From: Hygrocybe punicea
Taxonomy: Eukaryota; Basidiomycota; Agaricomycetes; Agaricales; Hygrophoraceae
Reading direction: 5' to 3'
Assembly: GCA_963556145.1 (NCBI GenBank)
Contig: OY744464.1
Coordinates: 5,580,001 to 5,644,000 of the forward strand
DNA length: 64,000 nucleotides
Shown here in pieces: positions 43,781 through 55,435 of the stretch (its first letter is position 1; each line of letters opens with the position of its first letter). A program made the position numbers and the translations under genes. The notes beneath the pieces were generated by a model. That model was not told where the DNA came from and made no database searches. It saw only the letters and a list, made by a program, of their open reading frames with translations.

Positions 43781-44989
43781 GAATATGACTTGCGTGTCAC
43801 ATGATTATTGAGACGCGACATGTCACAAATGTGACATAACGTTTGGACGGCCCAACATGACATCACACTTTGTGACATGTGATCAACAAACACGTTAAGT
43901 CACATGAACAAATAAGTACAAGCCCATCAAACATGGTTGAGATGATCTCCTTACCTCACAACCACCACTGCCACTTTTGATGACACTGCAGGATCCTTGG
44001 TTATTGTACCGGGCAACAACCAGAGATTCTGGAGTGTCACAGTCTTAACTGGTAGGTGATTTCCTCAGGCTTTGTTGCTCACGTCTGTTCACTTCACAGG
44101 ACTACTTGATTATTGTGGTATGTTCTTCTTTTTCACCGTCAGGTATCTTCTTTGGTATGTTTGCATCCAGATGAGTGATTAATTTGTATTACCCCATTAC
44201 TGACAGTATCTTTTGTTGAAGTTATCTGTTCAACTTGAATGAACATTGTGGCATCTCTGCGTGCCAACTGTTGGTGTCTGGTCCTCAGAAATGAGTGCTT
44301 GTCACTGTACAGGTCTTCAGGAATGAAAGGGCGGGTGAATCCCCCTGATTTCCTTGCTGGGCAACCTACTTGTAGTGGGCCTGGTGGCATCATTGAAAGT
44401 TGACCAGGTAAGTCTCATTATTACTTTTAAGCCTCCCTTTAGTGACATTGAGACCAGGTGATATTGTTAGTTTAGTTGATTTCAGTATCCATTTTTGGTT
44501 ATTTGTTCGCAAAATTTTTGTTAGTATTTTCTTTGTCAGTTAGTCTTGATCAAGAAGGAGAAGAGCTCCTCCTTTGAGATCAAGACTGAATGGCGTTGGT
44601 GTCTTGCTTATTATCCTTTCAGAGGCATTTGTGACACAGTAGCAGTACTTGTTGTAATGTTAAGCTGTCAATGTCTTAGAAGGAATTTATTGCATTTTAT
44701 CGGTGTAAACCCTAACCCTATGTCACAAGGTCAGCGGTATCATGGCTGGCCATTATATCTCTGGCACTGGTCAATCCATGACCCACAACTAGCCAAAGAC
44801 CCATTAGGAACAGCCAACCAATGTGCCATGACCAGCCAATGTATTCTGAGTGTTGGCCAATACATATCATGTTGACAGCTGATGTAATTAGAGCTGTGGC
44901 CATCCCAATGGAGCTGGAGCTTTGGCCAACCCAGGTGCTGTGGCCATGTCATATAACCAAAGCTTTGGCCAACCCATGTTCCATGGCTA

Positions 44990-46040
44990 CACCCAGTACA
45001 GTCAGCCAATCCATGTCTCATGGCCAGCCAATAAACACACAGAGGTCAGCCAATCCATGTTCCATGGCCAGCCGAAATACCCAGACCATCGGCCAATCCA
45101 TAGCCTAAATACCCAGACCTGTTGGCCAATCCATCTCCCATGGTCAGCCGAAATACCCAGACCATTCGGCCAACCCATGTTCCATGGCCAAGTGAAATAC
45201 CGAGACTGGTCGGCCAATCCATGTTCCATGGCCAGCCGAAATACCCAGACCCACCGGCCAACCAATGTTCCATGGCCAACCAAAATACCCAGACCGGTCA
45301 GCCAATCCACTTCCCATGGCCAGTGGAAATACCTAGCCCGGTCAGCCAATCCATGTTCCATGGCCAGCCGAAAGACCTATCCCAGTTGGCCAATCCATGA
45401 AAATACCCAGGGCAGTTGGCCAATCCAAGTTCCATGGCCAGCCAAAATACCCAGACAGGTCGGCCAATCCATGTTCCATGGCCAGCCAAGATACCCAGCC
45501 CAGTCGGCCAATCCACCTCCCATGGCCAGCCGAAATACCCAGACCCATCGGCCAATCCATGTTCCATGGCCAACCGAAATACCCAGACTGGTCGGCCAAT
45601 CCACATTCCATGGCCAGCTGAAACACCCAGACAAGTCGGCCAATCCATGTTCCATGGCCAGCCAAGATACCCAGCCCAGTCGGCCAATCCATGTTCCATG
45701 GCCAGCCAAAAGACCTAGCCCGGTTGGCCAATCCACATTCCATGGTCAGCCGAAATACCCAGGGCAGTCGGCCAATCCATGTTCCATGGCCAGCCAAGAT
45801 ACCCAGCCCAGTCGGCCAATCCACCTCCCATGGCCAGCCAAAATACCCAGACCCATCGGCCAATCCATGTTCCATGGCCAACCGAAATACCCAGACTGGT
45901 TGGCCAATCCACATTCCATGGCCAGCCGAAACACCCAGACAAGTCGGCCAATCCATGTTCCATGGCCAGCCAAGATACCCAGACTGGTCGGCCAATCCAT
46001 CTTCCATGGCCAGCCAATATATCCTTCTGCTTCGGCCAAC
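44990..46040. repeat. 44-bp minisatellite, right arm of E
   Basis: About two dozen units of the type GGCCAATCCATGTTCCATGG + CCAGCCGAAATACCCAGACC + GGTC. Because 44 is not a multiple of three, the three frames are equivalent after each unit and all stay open, which explains the 460-codon ORF over it. Confidence 0.85.
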
Positions 46041-46268
46041 ACATGCTTCTCCGAACATGGAACCCTCGGCCAAGCCATCTGCCCTGGAGAAAGATATTGG
46101 TTGGCCGAGATAAGCCAGCCCACTTGGAGTGGGAATTGTCCATCTTGGCTGACCCATGTATCATGGGAAAGATACGCTGAAAGGGCTCGCTGCTGTTGGC
46201 GCTGCTGCTGGCTGTTGCCGTCATCATTGTTGCCGTTGCCGTTGCCATTGCTGGTGGTGGTGGTGGTT

Positions 46269-46732
46269 AAGGTTGACCAAGGGTTGACATATGTGATAGG
46301 GTAAGATTTTCCAAGGGTTTTAGAGGGTTTGTTCTTGAATCATTATCTATTGCACATAGTGATAGAAACTTAGTGGGAATTTCAAAGAGTTACATATGCT
46401 CTAATTTCTCTCCAAAATTTAGGTCAGATTTCTTCAGTAGTTATTGTGCAATTCCATTTTCAAAAAGGAGTGTTTTTCAAAACCCCTCAGGGGTCCGGGT
46501 TTTTCAACCCCTCAGGGTTTTTTAAAAACACTCCTTTTTGAAAATGGAATTGCACAATAACTACTGAAGAAATCTGACCTAAATTTTGGAGAGAAACTAG
46601 AGCATATATAACTCTTTGAAATTCCCACCAAGTTTCTATCACTATGTGCAATAGATAATGATTCAAGAACAAACCCTTCAAAACCCTTGGAAAATCTTAC
46701 CCTATCACATATGTCAACCCTTGGTCAACCTT
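46269..46732. mobile_element. 464-bp foldback MITE in element D
   Basis: TAAGGTTGACCAAGGGTTGA at the left pairs with TCAACCCTTGGTCAACCTTA at the right, and complementarity continues to a small loop near 46490-46510. Element C lacks it at the same place, so it is an insertion. It sits in a GGT microsatellite, so the target duplication cannot be resolved. Confidence 0.85.
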
Positions 46733-47754
46733 AGTGGTGGTGGTGGGGTTGCGGCTGTCCCGCGTCTGTTGCCATTGCGTTGGCGTTGGATTGCGTTGGT
46801 GTTGGCGTGGGCTCGCGATGTGGTCGCGGTCAAGTTTCCTGTAACAGATAGTAAAGTTAAGATAAATGATGAGACTTACTACTGTGTGTCCATAAAGATG
46901 ACATGATGTCGCGTTCATTGGCCTTGCGTTGTTGTTGTTGGTGAAGAAACCTCGAATCGTGTAATGATCACATGATACGTGATTTCAGACATGAAAAAAT
47001 ATATTTTAGTATCTACATAGCTAAATAGAGATTGTGGTTTGCAGTTTGAACTGGGGTTGGATCAGTTCCATTTGGCATTACTAACCTGGGGACTCTGACC
47101 CTTTGAAAACTGTTTCCTAAAAAGTTGTCAATTTTATGGCAATAAAATGATTGCCTTTTTTGGACACCTGACCGCTACATTGGCAATGTTTGGCATGCAT
47201 TTCTATCAAACACAGACAAATGGTCCGTGCACATCTTCAAACACTATATAACTCACATGCTTTGCTTACTCTCCAGCTCACTTAACTTAACGGTGCCTTG
47301 TAAGTCAACCAGCTGTATTGTCATTGATACTTAATTAATAATAATTTCAGGATAAAGTATTATTTAATAATTGATAGTTAATATTTATTTATATATTAAA
47401 TACAACTGAAATTACAATTAGAATTATATTATTCACATTTTTAATGTTACTCAGCATTTTGAACTTCTTCTGACTTTGTGAGTGAACATCTCAATTACGG
47501 ATAACAGAAGCATGCACTACAGAACAGCATTATTTCAATAACATATACTTCCGAGAGCTCTCAAGACTTCTTTGTGATGGTCTGAGAACCTTCCTCAGAG
47601 TGTCTCAGAGTGTCCCAGAGCGCTCTCAGTGCAGAATAGTCAGCCACTGTGCTTTCAGACCATCCCAGGTCACTCTGAGAGCTTTGGTGCTCTGAGCACT
47701 CTGAGACACTCTGAGAGTGTCTCAGAGCTATCGTGTTTTTCCTGATGAGACGGC

Positions 47755-49861
47755 GGCAAATCAGCCATCCCCACTTTAGAGTACACCCTCCCAAGTGGCC
47801 TGACAGCATACACCACTTCCAATGAGGACAAAAGCCTCGCTATAGCTAAATCATTCTTTCCCCCGCCACCCTCACACTCCTCCGTGCCACCCAATTATAA
47901 CTACCCTCCCCGCATACCGTTCACAGTGGAAATATCCTGTGATCAGATCAAAGAACACATCGGCAAGGTCCAACCCCACAAGGTACCAGGCCCAGACGGC
48001 ATCCCTAATATCGTACTAAAAGAGTCAGCCAATCTACTCATCGATCGCATCCACCCCATCTTCAACGCGATACTCCGCCTCAAAATCTACCACGACCCTT
48101 GGAAAGATTCCATCACCAGGGCACTACGTAAACTGGGCAAGCCCAGATACGATATACCCAAAGCATACCACCCCATAGTCCTACTCAACACCCTCCCGAA
48201 ACCACTGACCTCTATCGCTGCAGAAATCATCTCCCACATGGTAGATGAACACCATCTCCTGCCCGCCCACCACTTTGGAGGTTGACCGGGCCACACCACA
48301 ACAGACTCGATGCACGTTTTAATTCACCGCATCAAACACACCTGGCGCAACAAACGAGTCGCGGCAATCCTCTTCGTAGATATTGAAGGCGCCTTCCCCA
48401 ATGCAGTAACGGACCAACTACTCCACAACATGCGCAAGAGAAAGATACCCAAACATCTTGTTTGTTTAGTCAGCAACCTCCTCAAGGATCGCACCACATG
48501 CCTCACTTTCGATGACTACATCTCCAACCCTATCCTCCTCACCAATGGCATAGGACAAGGGGACCCAATATCGATGATTATATACCTTTTCTACAACACT
48601 GACTTAATCGAAATTCCCACAGGTCACCAGGAACTGGCAGTAGCCTTCGTCGACGATGTAGCCTACTACGTAGAGGGCAAGGACTTCGCTGAAACCAACC
48701 AAATCCTCAAGAAGCTCATGTCGAAACCTGGGGGAGCATATTCATGGTCCAAAGAGCACAATTCCAAATTCGAAATCAGCAAATTCACACTAATAGACTT
48801 TTCACAGCGCACCGAAACGCTAAGACCACCACTAATCCTAAACAACACAGCCATCTCGCCAGTCAAGTCTCACCACTTCCTCGGCATCATCTTGGACCAG
48901 CACCTTCGCTGGCACGAACAATGGGAAAATGCCATCGCGAAGACCACTAAATGGCTACACCTCTTCCGAAGAATCACACGCCCCAAATCCGGCATACCCA
49001 GAAAACTCATGCGTCAACTTTACACCTCAGTGGCAATCCCAAAGATGATGTGCATAGAATCACCAATAACGCTCACAGACGCGGGTCAGTGAGAGCGATG
49101 CGGGAACTAACCAAGACCCAACGCATAGCATCGATACCCATCACTGGGGCCCTCAGAACGACACCCAACAACCTCCTCGACCTCCACGCCGGCCTGCTCC
49201 CCATAGACCTCCTCATGCACAAAGCATGCCACAGATCAATCATCCAACTATCGACATTACCTGCCTCGCACCTGCTTCACAACCCACTTAGAAAATGCGC
49301 CAGACACTTAGTCGCCAAACACAGATCCCCACTCCACACTCTCACCCACCTCTTTGACATCAACCCTGACCACATAGAACCCATCTGTTTCCCCACTTCC
49401 TCCTCCCGTCACCCCCCAGCCTTCAATGCAATTATCCCCCCTTCCAGAGAAGAATCCATCACACTTCACAACATCGATGATGCCGACATCAAGATCTACT
49501 CTGACGGCTCGACCCTTGACGACGGTGTAGGGGCAGCAGCCATACTGTACCACACTGGAAGATCCTGGCCCAAAGTCCTCCGCTACCACCTAGGCTCCAG
49601 CATGGACCACCACAATGTCGAAGCAGAAAACGTAGCCAGCCTACTTGCCCTACAGTTACTCAGCTGCGAATCTTGTTTACGTGCCACCTCCATATACATC
49701 GACTGTCAGCCCACCATAAACGCGCTAATCGCACCCTACACGAAATCCGGGCAATACATCCTCAACACCTCCCGTGCCCTTGCTTGGTGCCTGGTCGACA
49801 CTAATCAACATCTCACCATCACTCTCAGATGGATTTCGGGGCATGAAGGGGTAGTTGGGAA
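47755..49861 (+). pseudogene. LINE2 reverse transcriptase and RNase H, 3' part
   Basis: It resumes with GKSAIPTLEY, homologous to LINE1 RAKVPTL. The RT has PGPDGIPN, FVDIEGAFPNAV, NGIGQGDPIS and FVDD. A TGA at 48284-48286 replaces Arg in the FGG-R-GHTTTDS position. A frameshift occurs near 49030-49080 relative to LINE1. RNase H follows in another frame (IYSDGSTLDDG, VEAENVASLLALQLL, IYIDCQPT, WISGHEGVVGN) and is cut at 49861 by the TAGTGTTGCC end. It is non-functional. Confidence 0.85.
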
Positions 49862-50134
49862 TAGTGTTGCCACAACTCGGCTAAAAGCCGGCTGGAAGCC
49901 GAAGCCGGTCACGTGTTGTAACCAAGCCAACTCAGCTGATCCTGGGACAAAGTCGACTAAAATAGTCATGACTATGAGTTCAGCCTCGACCGGAAGTCGA
50001 CTCGGACCGCTCCACCTGCAATAATTTGCCCAGGGACCTAGGTCCACGAGACCGATCGCATTTTTTTGAGCACTTATGTAATCATTCAACACTTAGCAAC
50101 TGGTTGCAAATCTTATTAGTAATTCACTTTTATC

Positions 50135-53005
50135 ATGTCGCTATCACTGTTGCTCGAAGTTCTCAATGAAAATCCCGACATTGTTCAGGTTCTATCATTC
50201 TTTCAACTCGCAACATTCATTTCAGTCATTTCCCATCTTCATCAACGCCTCTCATGGAGCCAATCGCCAGAATCATCTGATCCCCCTCTCCGTCTCCCTG
50301 CTGATACTACTAGCTTCCTTGGAGTTGTACTCACTGTTGATGGAGGAGTGGTGTCGGAGATCTGGAGGAGTCTTCGCCTGTTATTCCTTGTTGCATGGAG
50401 GAATCATGAGGATAACCAGTACAACGCACCACTAAGAAATGCATCTCTCCTGTCATTATTCCTTGAACATGGCCTCGACTTCGGCATCAGTAAGCTGATC
50501 ATCACTTAAACACCTTTAGGACTATAATGTAAACTCGCATTACAGGTTTTTATGACCTTTTCCCACCAATCAATGTCTGTTCGGACCTTAAGTGCAGCAT
50601 CAACTTGAGAGGACCGCTTAAAACGAATACTCAGGAACTTGTGGATCTCACACGCTACGAAGCTGTCTTGTTTATGCAGGATATGGGAGCAATACCCATT
50701 TGGTCGTATTCAGCAATATGTATCAGTAAATCTTACTCTTCATACGGTTATGGCGTTGCTTGTTGATCACCCGTATAGCTTGCAAGACCCGATATTATTC
50801 CAATTATTATGTTCATCAAGATGAAACCACTCGCTCGTATTATCCTGGGGTCCCTCCAATTGTTCAGATTTCGATGCACTACTTCGTTGAGACATGCCTT
50901 ATTGAAAGATTTGCGAATATGATGGTGTGCACATGGTGAGCACAAATAATAAAAATGTTTTCGCATCTTCTTCATGAATTTTCAAGGGTTTCGGCAACGA
51001 ACTTGGCACGGATATACAATCTCGACGTTGACCACCCGACAGCTCAGATCTTGCCATTAGAATGGCCATACGAATTCACAATGACCTGCGATCACGTTTG
51101 GGATGCATTTTTTATCCATGCACTGCTGTTAGATCGCAACGAACGCATTGCCACCCTCAGCCTACCACATGCCGCTGCTGACCAAGCCCAACGGCTTCGA
51201 GCTGCTCTTGAATTGCGGACAGCAGCAATGGCAGGCCCTGGACAGGAATACTGGAACCATGCTTGTAATTTATGTTGCAAGCTTCGTGAAAACGAAGCTG
51301 GTGTTGTCGGTGAGCCCATACCTATTGGTTTTCGTCTCCGGTAATAGCTAACTCTTGTTCAGTAGAGGCGTTGCGTTCGACTGTCACAGATAGAATTGAT
51401 ATGGGCCATCCTTGTTGCGATGTTCAAGACTGCAAAGAGCCGCTCCCGTCTAGTGTTGCCGTAGTTCGGTTCCGAACCTAGCCGAACCCGGTTCAAACCC
51501 CGAACCGAACCCGAGGTTCAGTCTAAGTTCAGCCAAGTGCTGAACCGGACCGCGGGTTCAGTTCCGGGTTTCAAGGCCCGCCGGATTTCCTGAACGGCTC
51601 CAAACCGCGTCCAAACCGCGAACGCAGCTATTTTTACGGTATTTATTTCATTTGTTTTTCGTATTTCTTGACTTACTATTTCGTGTTAAATGGTATCATG
51701 TGACCGGCCGTGACCGTGTAGCTTTCACGCAACACAACATCAACACTCAACGCGAAGGTCAGTTTCAAGCTTTTCTTAACTTTACTAATGTCATTTGCGA
51801 CAGGGAACTCGACCGCGACCACGTCGCGGCCACACCCATCTTGGCACAAGATGGATGCCAACGCCAACCCAATGCCAACGGACGCGCGACAGCTGCAACA
51901 CCACCACCACCACCACCACCACCACCAGCGGCGGCAACAGAAATGGGAACGGCTATGGCAACCAGGCAACGACGATGGCAACGGCCAGCAGCAGCAGCAA
52001 CAGCAGAAGCAGCAGCAGCAGCAATAGAAGCAGCAGCACTGGCAGCAACGGCAGCAGCAACAGAAGCAGCAGCGCCGGCAGCAACGGATGCACGACAGCT
52101 GCAACACCACCACCACCACCACCACCACTACCACCAGCGGCGGCAACAACAACGGCAACGACAACCACGACGGCCAGCAGCAGCAGCAGCAGCAATGGCA
52201 ACGGCAACGGCAGCGGCAGCAGCAACGGCCACGACAGCAGCGGCAGCAGTGGCAGCAGCAATGGCGACGGCAGCAGGAGCAGCGCCGGCAGCGGCAGCAA
52301 CGACGGCAGCAACGACGGCAGCAGTGACGGCAGCAGCAGCAACAGCGGCAACAGCGGCAACGGCGGCAACAGCAGCAACGCCACGGCAATGGCAGCAACG
52401 CCACGGCAATGGCAGCAGCAGCAACAGCAGCAACAGCAGCAACGGCAGCAACGGCAGCGGCAGCAGCAGCAGCAGCAACAACGCCAACGGCCGCAGCAAC
52501 AGCAGCAACAGCAGCAACGGCAGCGGCAGCAGCAGCAGCAGCAACAATGCCAACGGCCGCAGCAACAGCAGCAACGCGACGGCAGCAGCAGCAGCAGCAG
52601 CACCGGACGGCTCCCCCGCAGCCCAACTACCTCGTGAAGTGTAGCGCCGTATCAATTGATACGTGCCTGCCATTCGCGAGGAGAACGGAGCTCACGGGGT
52701 GAGCCAACCTCGGTCTGGGTTCAGACGTGGTCTGAACCCAGACCGAACGCGGCGAGACGGTTCAATGCCGTCCGGGTCCAGGTTTGGCCATGCGCCAAAC
52801 CGGACCCGAAGTTCAGTTCGCGGTTCCGCCAAAAAGGCTCGGAACCGGACCGAACTGAACTTCAGCAACACTACTCCCGTCAAAACACCGAAAGTTTTGT
52901 TCGCAACATGACTACATGAAGAATATGTGTGCCATCACAACTTGCTCTCAGCCTTGCCTCTCGCGACATCAAACTTGTTCAATACCAGCAGCCATCTTTG
53001 GCATC
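50135..53005 (+). pseudogene. KDZ-transposase-associated cysteine-cluster (CxC) protein, N-terminal fragment
   Basis: Exon 1 starts at ATG 50135 and ends at 50489. Intron 50490-50545 leads to SFYDLFPPINVCSDLKC and RYEAVLFMQDMGAIP. A later exon reads RYYSNYYVHQDETTRSYYPG and FVETCLIERFANMM. Then come SATNLARIYN, CDHVWDAFFIHALLLDRNER and GPGQEYWNHACNLCC, and finally GHPCCDVQDCKEPLPS. Element F2 interrupts here. After F2 the frame closes with KHRKFCSQHDYMKNMCAI and TTCSQ...CSIP. This is the Cys/His-rich region that precedes the catalytic part of basidiomycete KDZ transposases (CxC5/CxC6 type, from memory). Small GT-AG introns separate exons. The KDZ catalytic domain is absent: hAT sequence follows directly. 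Confidence 0.75.
51451..52873 (+). mobile_element. Non-autonomous hAT-like element F2
   Basis: Ends TAGTGTTGCCGTAGTTCGG and (reverse complement) TAGTGTTGCTGAAGTTCAG; perfect 8-bp duplication CTCCCGTC (51443-51450 and 52874-52881). It is the same family as F1 in opposite orientation. A putative exon (51652-51757), a 46-nt intron (51758-51803) and a CAG/GCA triplet array at 51900-52610 make up the body. The TCAATTGA palindrome is at 52630-52681. It disrupts the KDZ exon with the frame restored on excision, supporting the boundaries. Confidence 0.9.
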
Positions 53006-55435
53006 CCTCGGACCCTCGGTCATTTTTGCGTCTTTGACCTCCCTTCCCTCCACATCTTCCTCGAGGTCCACCATTCCTTCATTGAAAATTTTATTACCAG
53101 GACTGGTGTCGCAAGCTCGATCACAAGGAACCGTGGCTAGTGAGGCTCCATCAGAGCCCGAGAAGTTTGACGAACGTACCTTTCACAAGGCATTGTTAAA
53201 TTTCATGATAGCCGATGATCAGGTATGTTTTTATCTACAGTTGAAGTTATTATACTCACCGTTAGCCTACTCTTGAAGTCTTTAAACCTCGTTGAATGTC
53301 CTGAATTTAGGCGTCTTCTTATCCTTCTACGAAATGACTTAAGAGAGAACATGATTCCTCACAGAACGAAGCTGCGTGAGCTAATCATTGAAGCGTGGAA
53401 AAATTATTTTCAGGTCCTAAAGGGCCAGCTTGCAGTAGGTGTTCCTTGTTCCGTCCGACCGTTTCTCATCCATATTCTGTAGGATTCTGTAGGACAAATT
53501 TCGTTTACAGCGGATGTGTGGTCAAATCAAAACCGCCACCCTTATCTCGCACTAACCGCCCACTGGATCGCCAAAGTTCAGGGGACGACTTCTTTACAAC
53601 TCAAAGCATCGCTAATTGCATTTCACTGCCTCCGTGGCGGTCATGATGGCGAATCACTTGCTGCAACGGTCGTACAACTTCTTGACAGGGCTGGGATCAC
53701 CGTTAAGGTAAGCCTATTAAGTGAAAACTAACAGGGAGACAATTCTGAGTCGATACATTTTTCAACTTAGGCTGGGCATTTCACTTTGGACAATGCATCA
53801 AACAACGAGACTATGATGAGGGCGCTTGAAAGGATATTTACAGGTTGTGATATTGCTTTTGATGCGGCTGAACGCAAGATCATGTGTTATGGTCACGTCG
53901 TCGACCTTAGTTCCGGGCGAGTCATACTTGGCATTTCTAATACTGGTACGACTGACACCCCTGCTCTTATGGGCACTGAACTGGTGGCACCTAATCCCAT
54001 ATCTCGTGCTCGCGCAGTTGTCCGAGCTATTCGAGGGTCAGGCTCACAACGAGATGCCTTCGGTGAGGTAATCACAAACGGCAATGCTAAGGGGTGGTTC
54101 AAGGAAGGGAATCCTCCCAAAATCGTCAAAGTTAAGCATCTGCAGCTCTTGCGAGATGTGAAGACGCGATGGGATTCTGTTTATCACATGCTAAACAGAC
54201 TCCGTGAGCTTCGCCCGGTATGCCCCCATTTCACTGAATTTCCTTTTCCTTGCTAAAAGTAATTTACCAGGCGGTTGATTACTTCCTCGCTCTTCCTAAC
54301 AACAACGACCTTGCAAAGGACCAACTCTCTTCTCGTGACTGGTCCAAGATGCAGGATATAGAGGTTGTTTTGAGCGTAAGTAACGAAGTGGGCCATGAGA
54401 CATACCCTGATTCTGTATTCTACCAACAGGTCCCTCACGTAGTACAGCAAGTGATGTCAGGCGAGAGAACGCCAATATTGTCTGGCGCCATCCCTGCGTT
54501 TGAGTCATTCATGTCAATGTGGGATAAAATGATTCTGGAACACCCAAATTTGAAGCCGGTCATCCAACCTGGGCTAGATTGGGCTACTAGGTATTATGGC
54601 CGAATGGATCGCACTCCGGCATATATTATTGCAATGGGTAAATACTTACGTGGATTCCGAGGTGCCGATATCTAATAACCATATACAGTCCTAAACCCCG
54701 CGATGCGCATGAACTGGATCAAGAAACATTGGGACATGGAATACATCCAAATGGCCGAATCAAAGATTCGTCAAACGGCAAGTCTATTTATGTGGTGCTA
54801 TGCTTTGAAACATTCTCACTACTTTCAAAAGATGATTAAATACCGTGAGAAAGTCAGTAACAGCCAACACAGACCCCCGAAGCAGACCAGGATGCCAGAG
54901 AGATGCCGAAATATATGTCACTTGCGGCACAATATGGCCTTGGTGACGACATGGAGATTGGTGGATCTAGCGAGGATGTGCAAACCGTTGATCAAGAGTA
55001 TCAGGCTTATATCACGGCGCCAGTGTCGCCAAAGAATGTTGACATTCTCAAATTTTGGGAGGTACGCAGTGACATTGAGTATACTAAAAGGTATTGTAGG
55101 TTAACGGACCTTCTTTCCCCACCCTTTTTGCGATAGCCATGGACTATCTTCCAATTCAAGCATCTGCTGTTCCTTGTGAACGTATCTTTTCCTCGAGTGC
55201 TGAAACAGACACCAAGCGGAGGAATCAGATCAGTCCTCTCCTGATGGAAGCTCTCCAGATGGTAAAATTTCATCTGAAGCAAGACCGTCTCAATTTTACA
55301 GATGCTTGGATGACGCCAGAGAAGTTAATGGTTGTGGATGACCCAGAGGATGACCTCCTGCAGAAGTTACTCGAGGGAGATTTTCAAGATGGCTTGGACC
55401 GTGCCATTCAATCCATCACTTGCGACGAAGATTGA
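52990..55435 (+). CDS. hAT transposase, intron-rich
   Basis: Exons between about 52990 and 55435 join across introns 53223-53278, 53435-53482, 53708-53770, 54218-54270, 54376-54429, 54638-54688 and about 55063-55100, all GT-AG and 38-63 nt. The product reads KFDERTFHKALLNFMIADDQ, ECPEFRRLL, ISFTADVWSNQNRHPYLALT, HFTLDNASNNETMM, KTRWDSVYHMLNRL and finally DYLPIQASAVPCERIFSS with TKRRNQISPLLMEALQMVKF. The last part is the hAT C-terminal dimerisation domain; DVW, DNASNN and the RW region fit the hAT catalytic core. The N-terminal BED-type zinc finger is not seen; KDZ sequence occupies its place. Exons around 54770-54930 are uncertain, so intactness is unproven. Confidence 0.8.

Larger units (their letters stand above)
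30281..46187. mobile_element. Element E, giant inverted-repeat (foldback) element
   Basis: Outer ends CACACCTTACAGCATATCTT and (reverse complement) AGCCCTTTCAGCGTATCTTT are followed by matching arms. The 8-bp duplication TGCTGCTG (30273-30280) and CGCTGCTG (46188-46195) fits a hAT-type insertion. Arm pairs by position: 30281-30420 with 46050-46187, 31250-31450 with 44500-44700, 31460-31768 with 44150-44460, 32140-32475 with 43790-44110, 38215-38400 with 43600-43800, and 40545-41270 with 42040-43440. The fold centre is 41589-41705. Left-arm extras are a MITE, LTR element B and a 1.6-kb insertion-like stretch. No transposase is recognised. Confidence 0.75.
29325..47746. mobile_element. Element D, composite TIR element containing E
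   Basis: It begins CATCAGGAAAAACAC and ends GTGTTTTTCCTGAT. The flanks GAGGAGGC (29317-29324) and GAGACGGC (47747-47754) match at 6 of 8 positions, and the LINE2 reading frame closes across the insertion. Without E and the 464-bp MITE it is about 2.0 kb, like element C, of which it is an inverted-orientation relative (29325-30280 with 22.9-23.9 kb; 46733-47746 with 21.9-22.9 kb). An internal TAGTGTTGCCGAAGTTC end lies near 29513. Confidence 0.8.
26118..49861 (+). mobile_element. LINE2, second RNase H-bearing LINE, split by element D and 3'-truncated
   Basis: The 5' part is 26118-29324 and the 3' part is 47755-49861. The start is placed near AACCGCGTGGCACCCC, shared with the LINE1 5' UTR. The protein order matches LINE1 (zinc knuckles, endonuclease, RT, RNase H), but the DNA is well diverged, so it is a different family. 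It is cut off inside RNase H at 49861 by a TAGTGTTGCC end, and no continuation is found in the window, so the 3' end and poly(A) are missing. Confidence 0.85.

Noticed and set aside
44922..46304. 460-codon ORF on the plus strand
   Set aside because: It lies over the 44-bp minisatellite, which is open in every frame; there is no domain and no start context.
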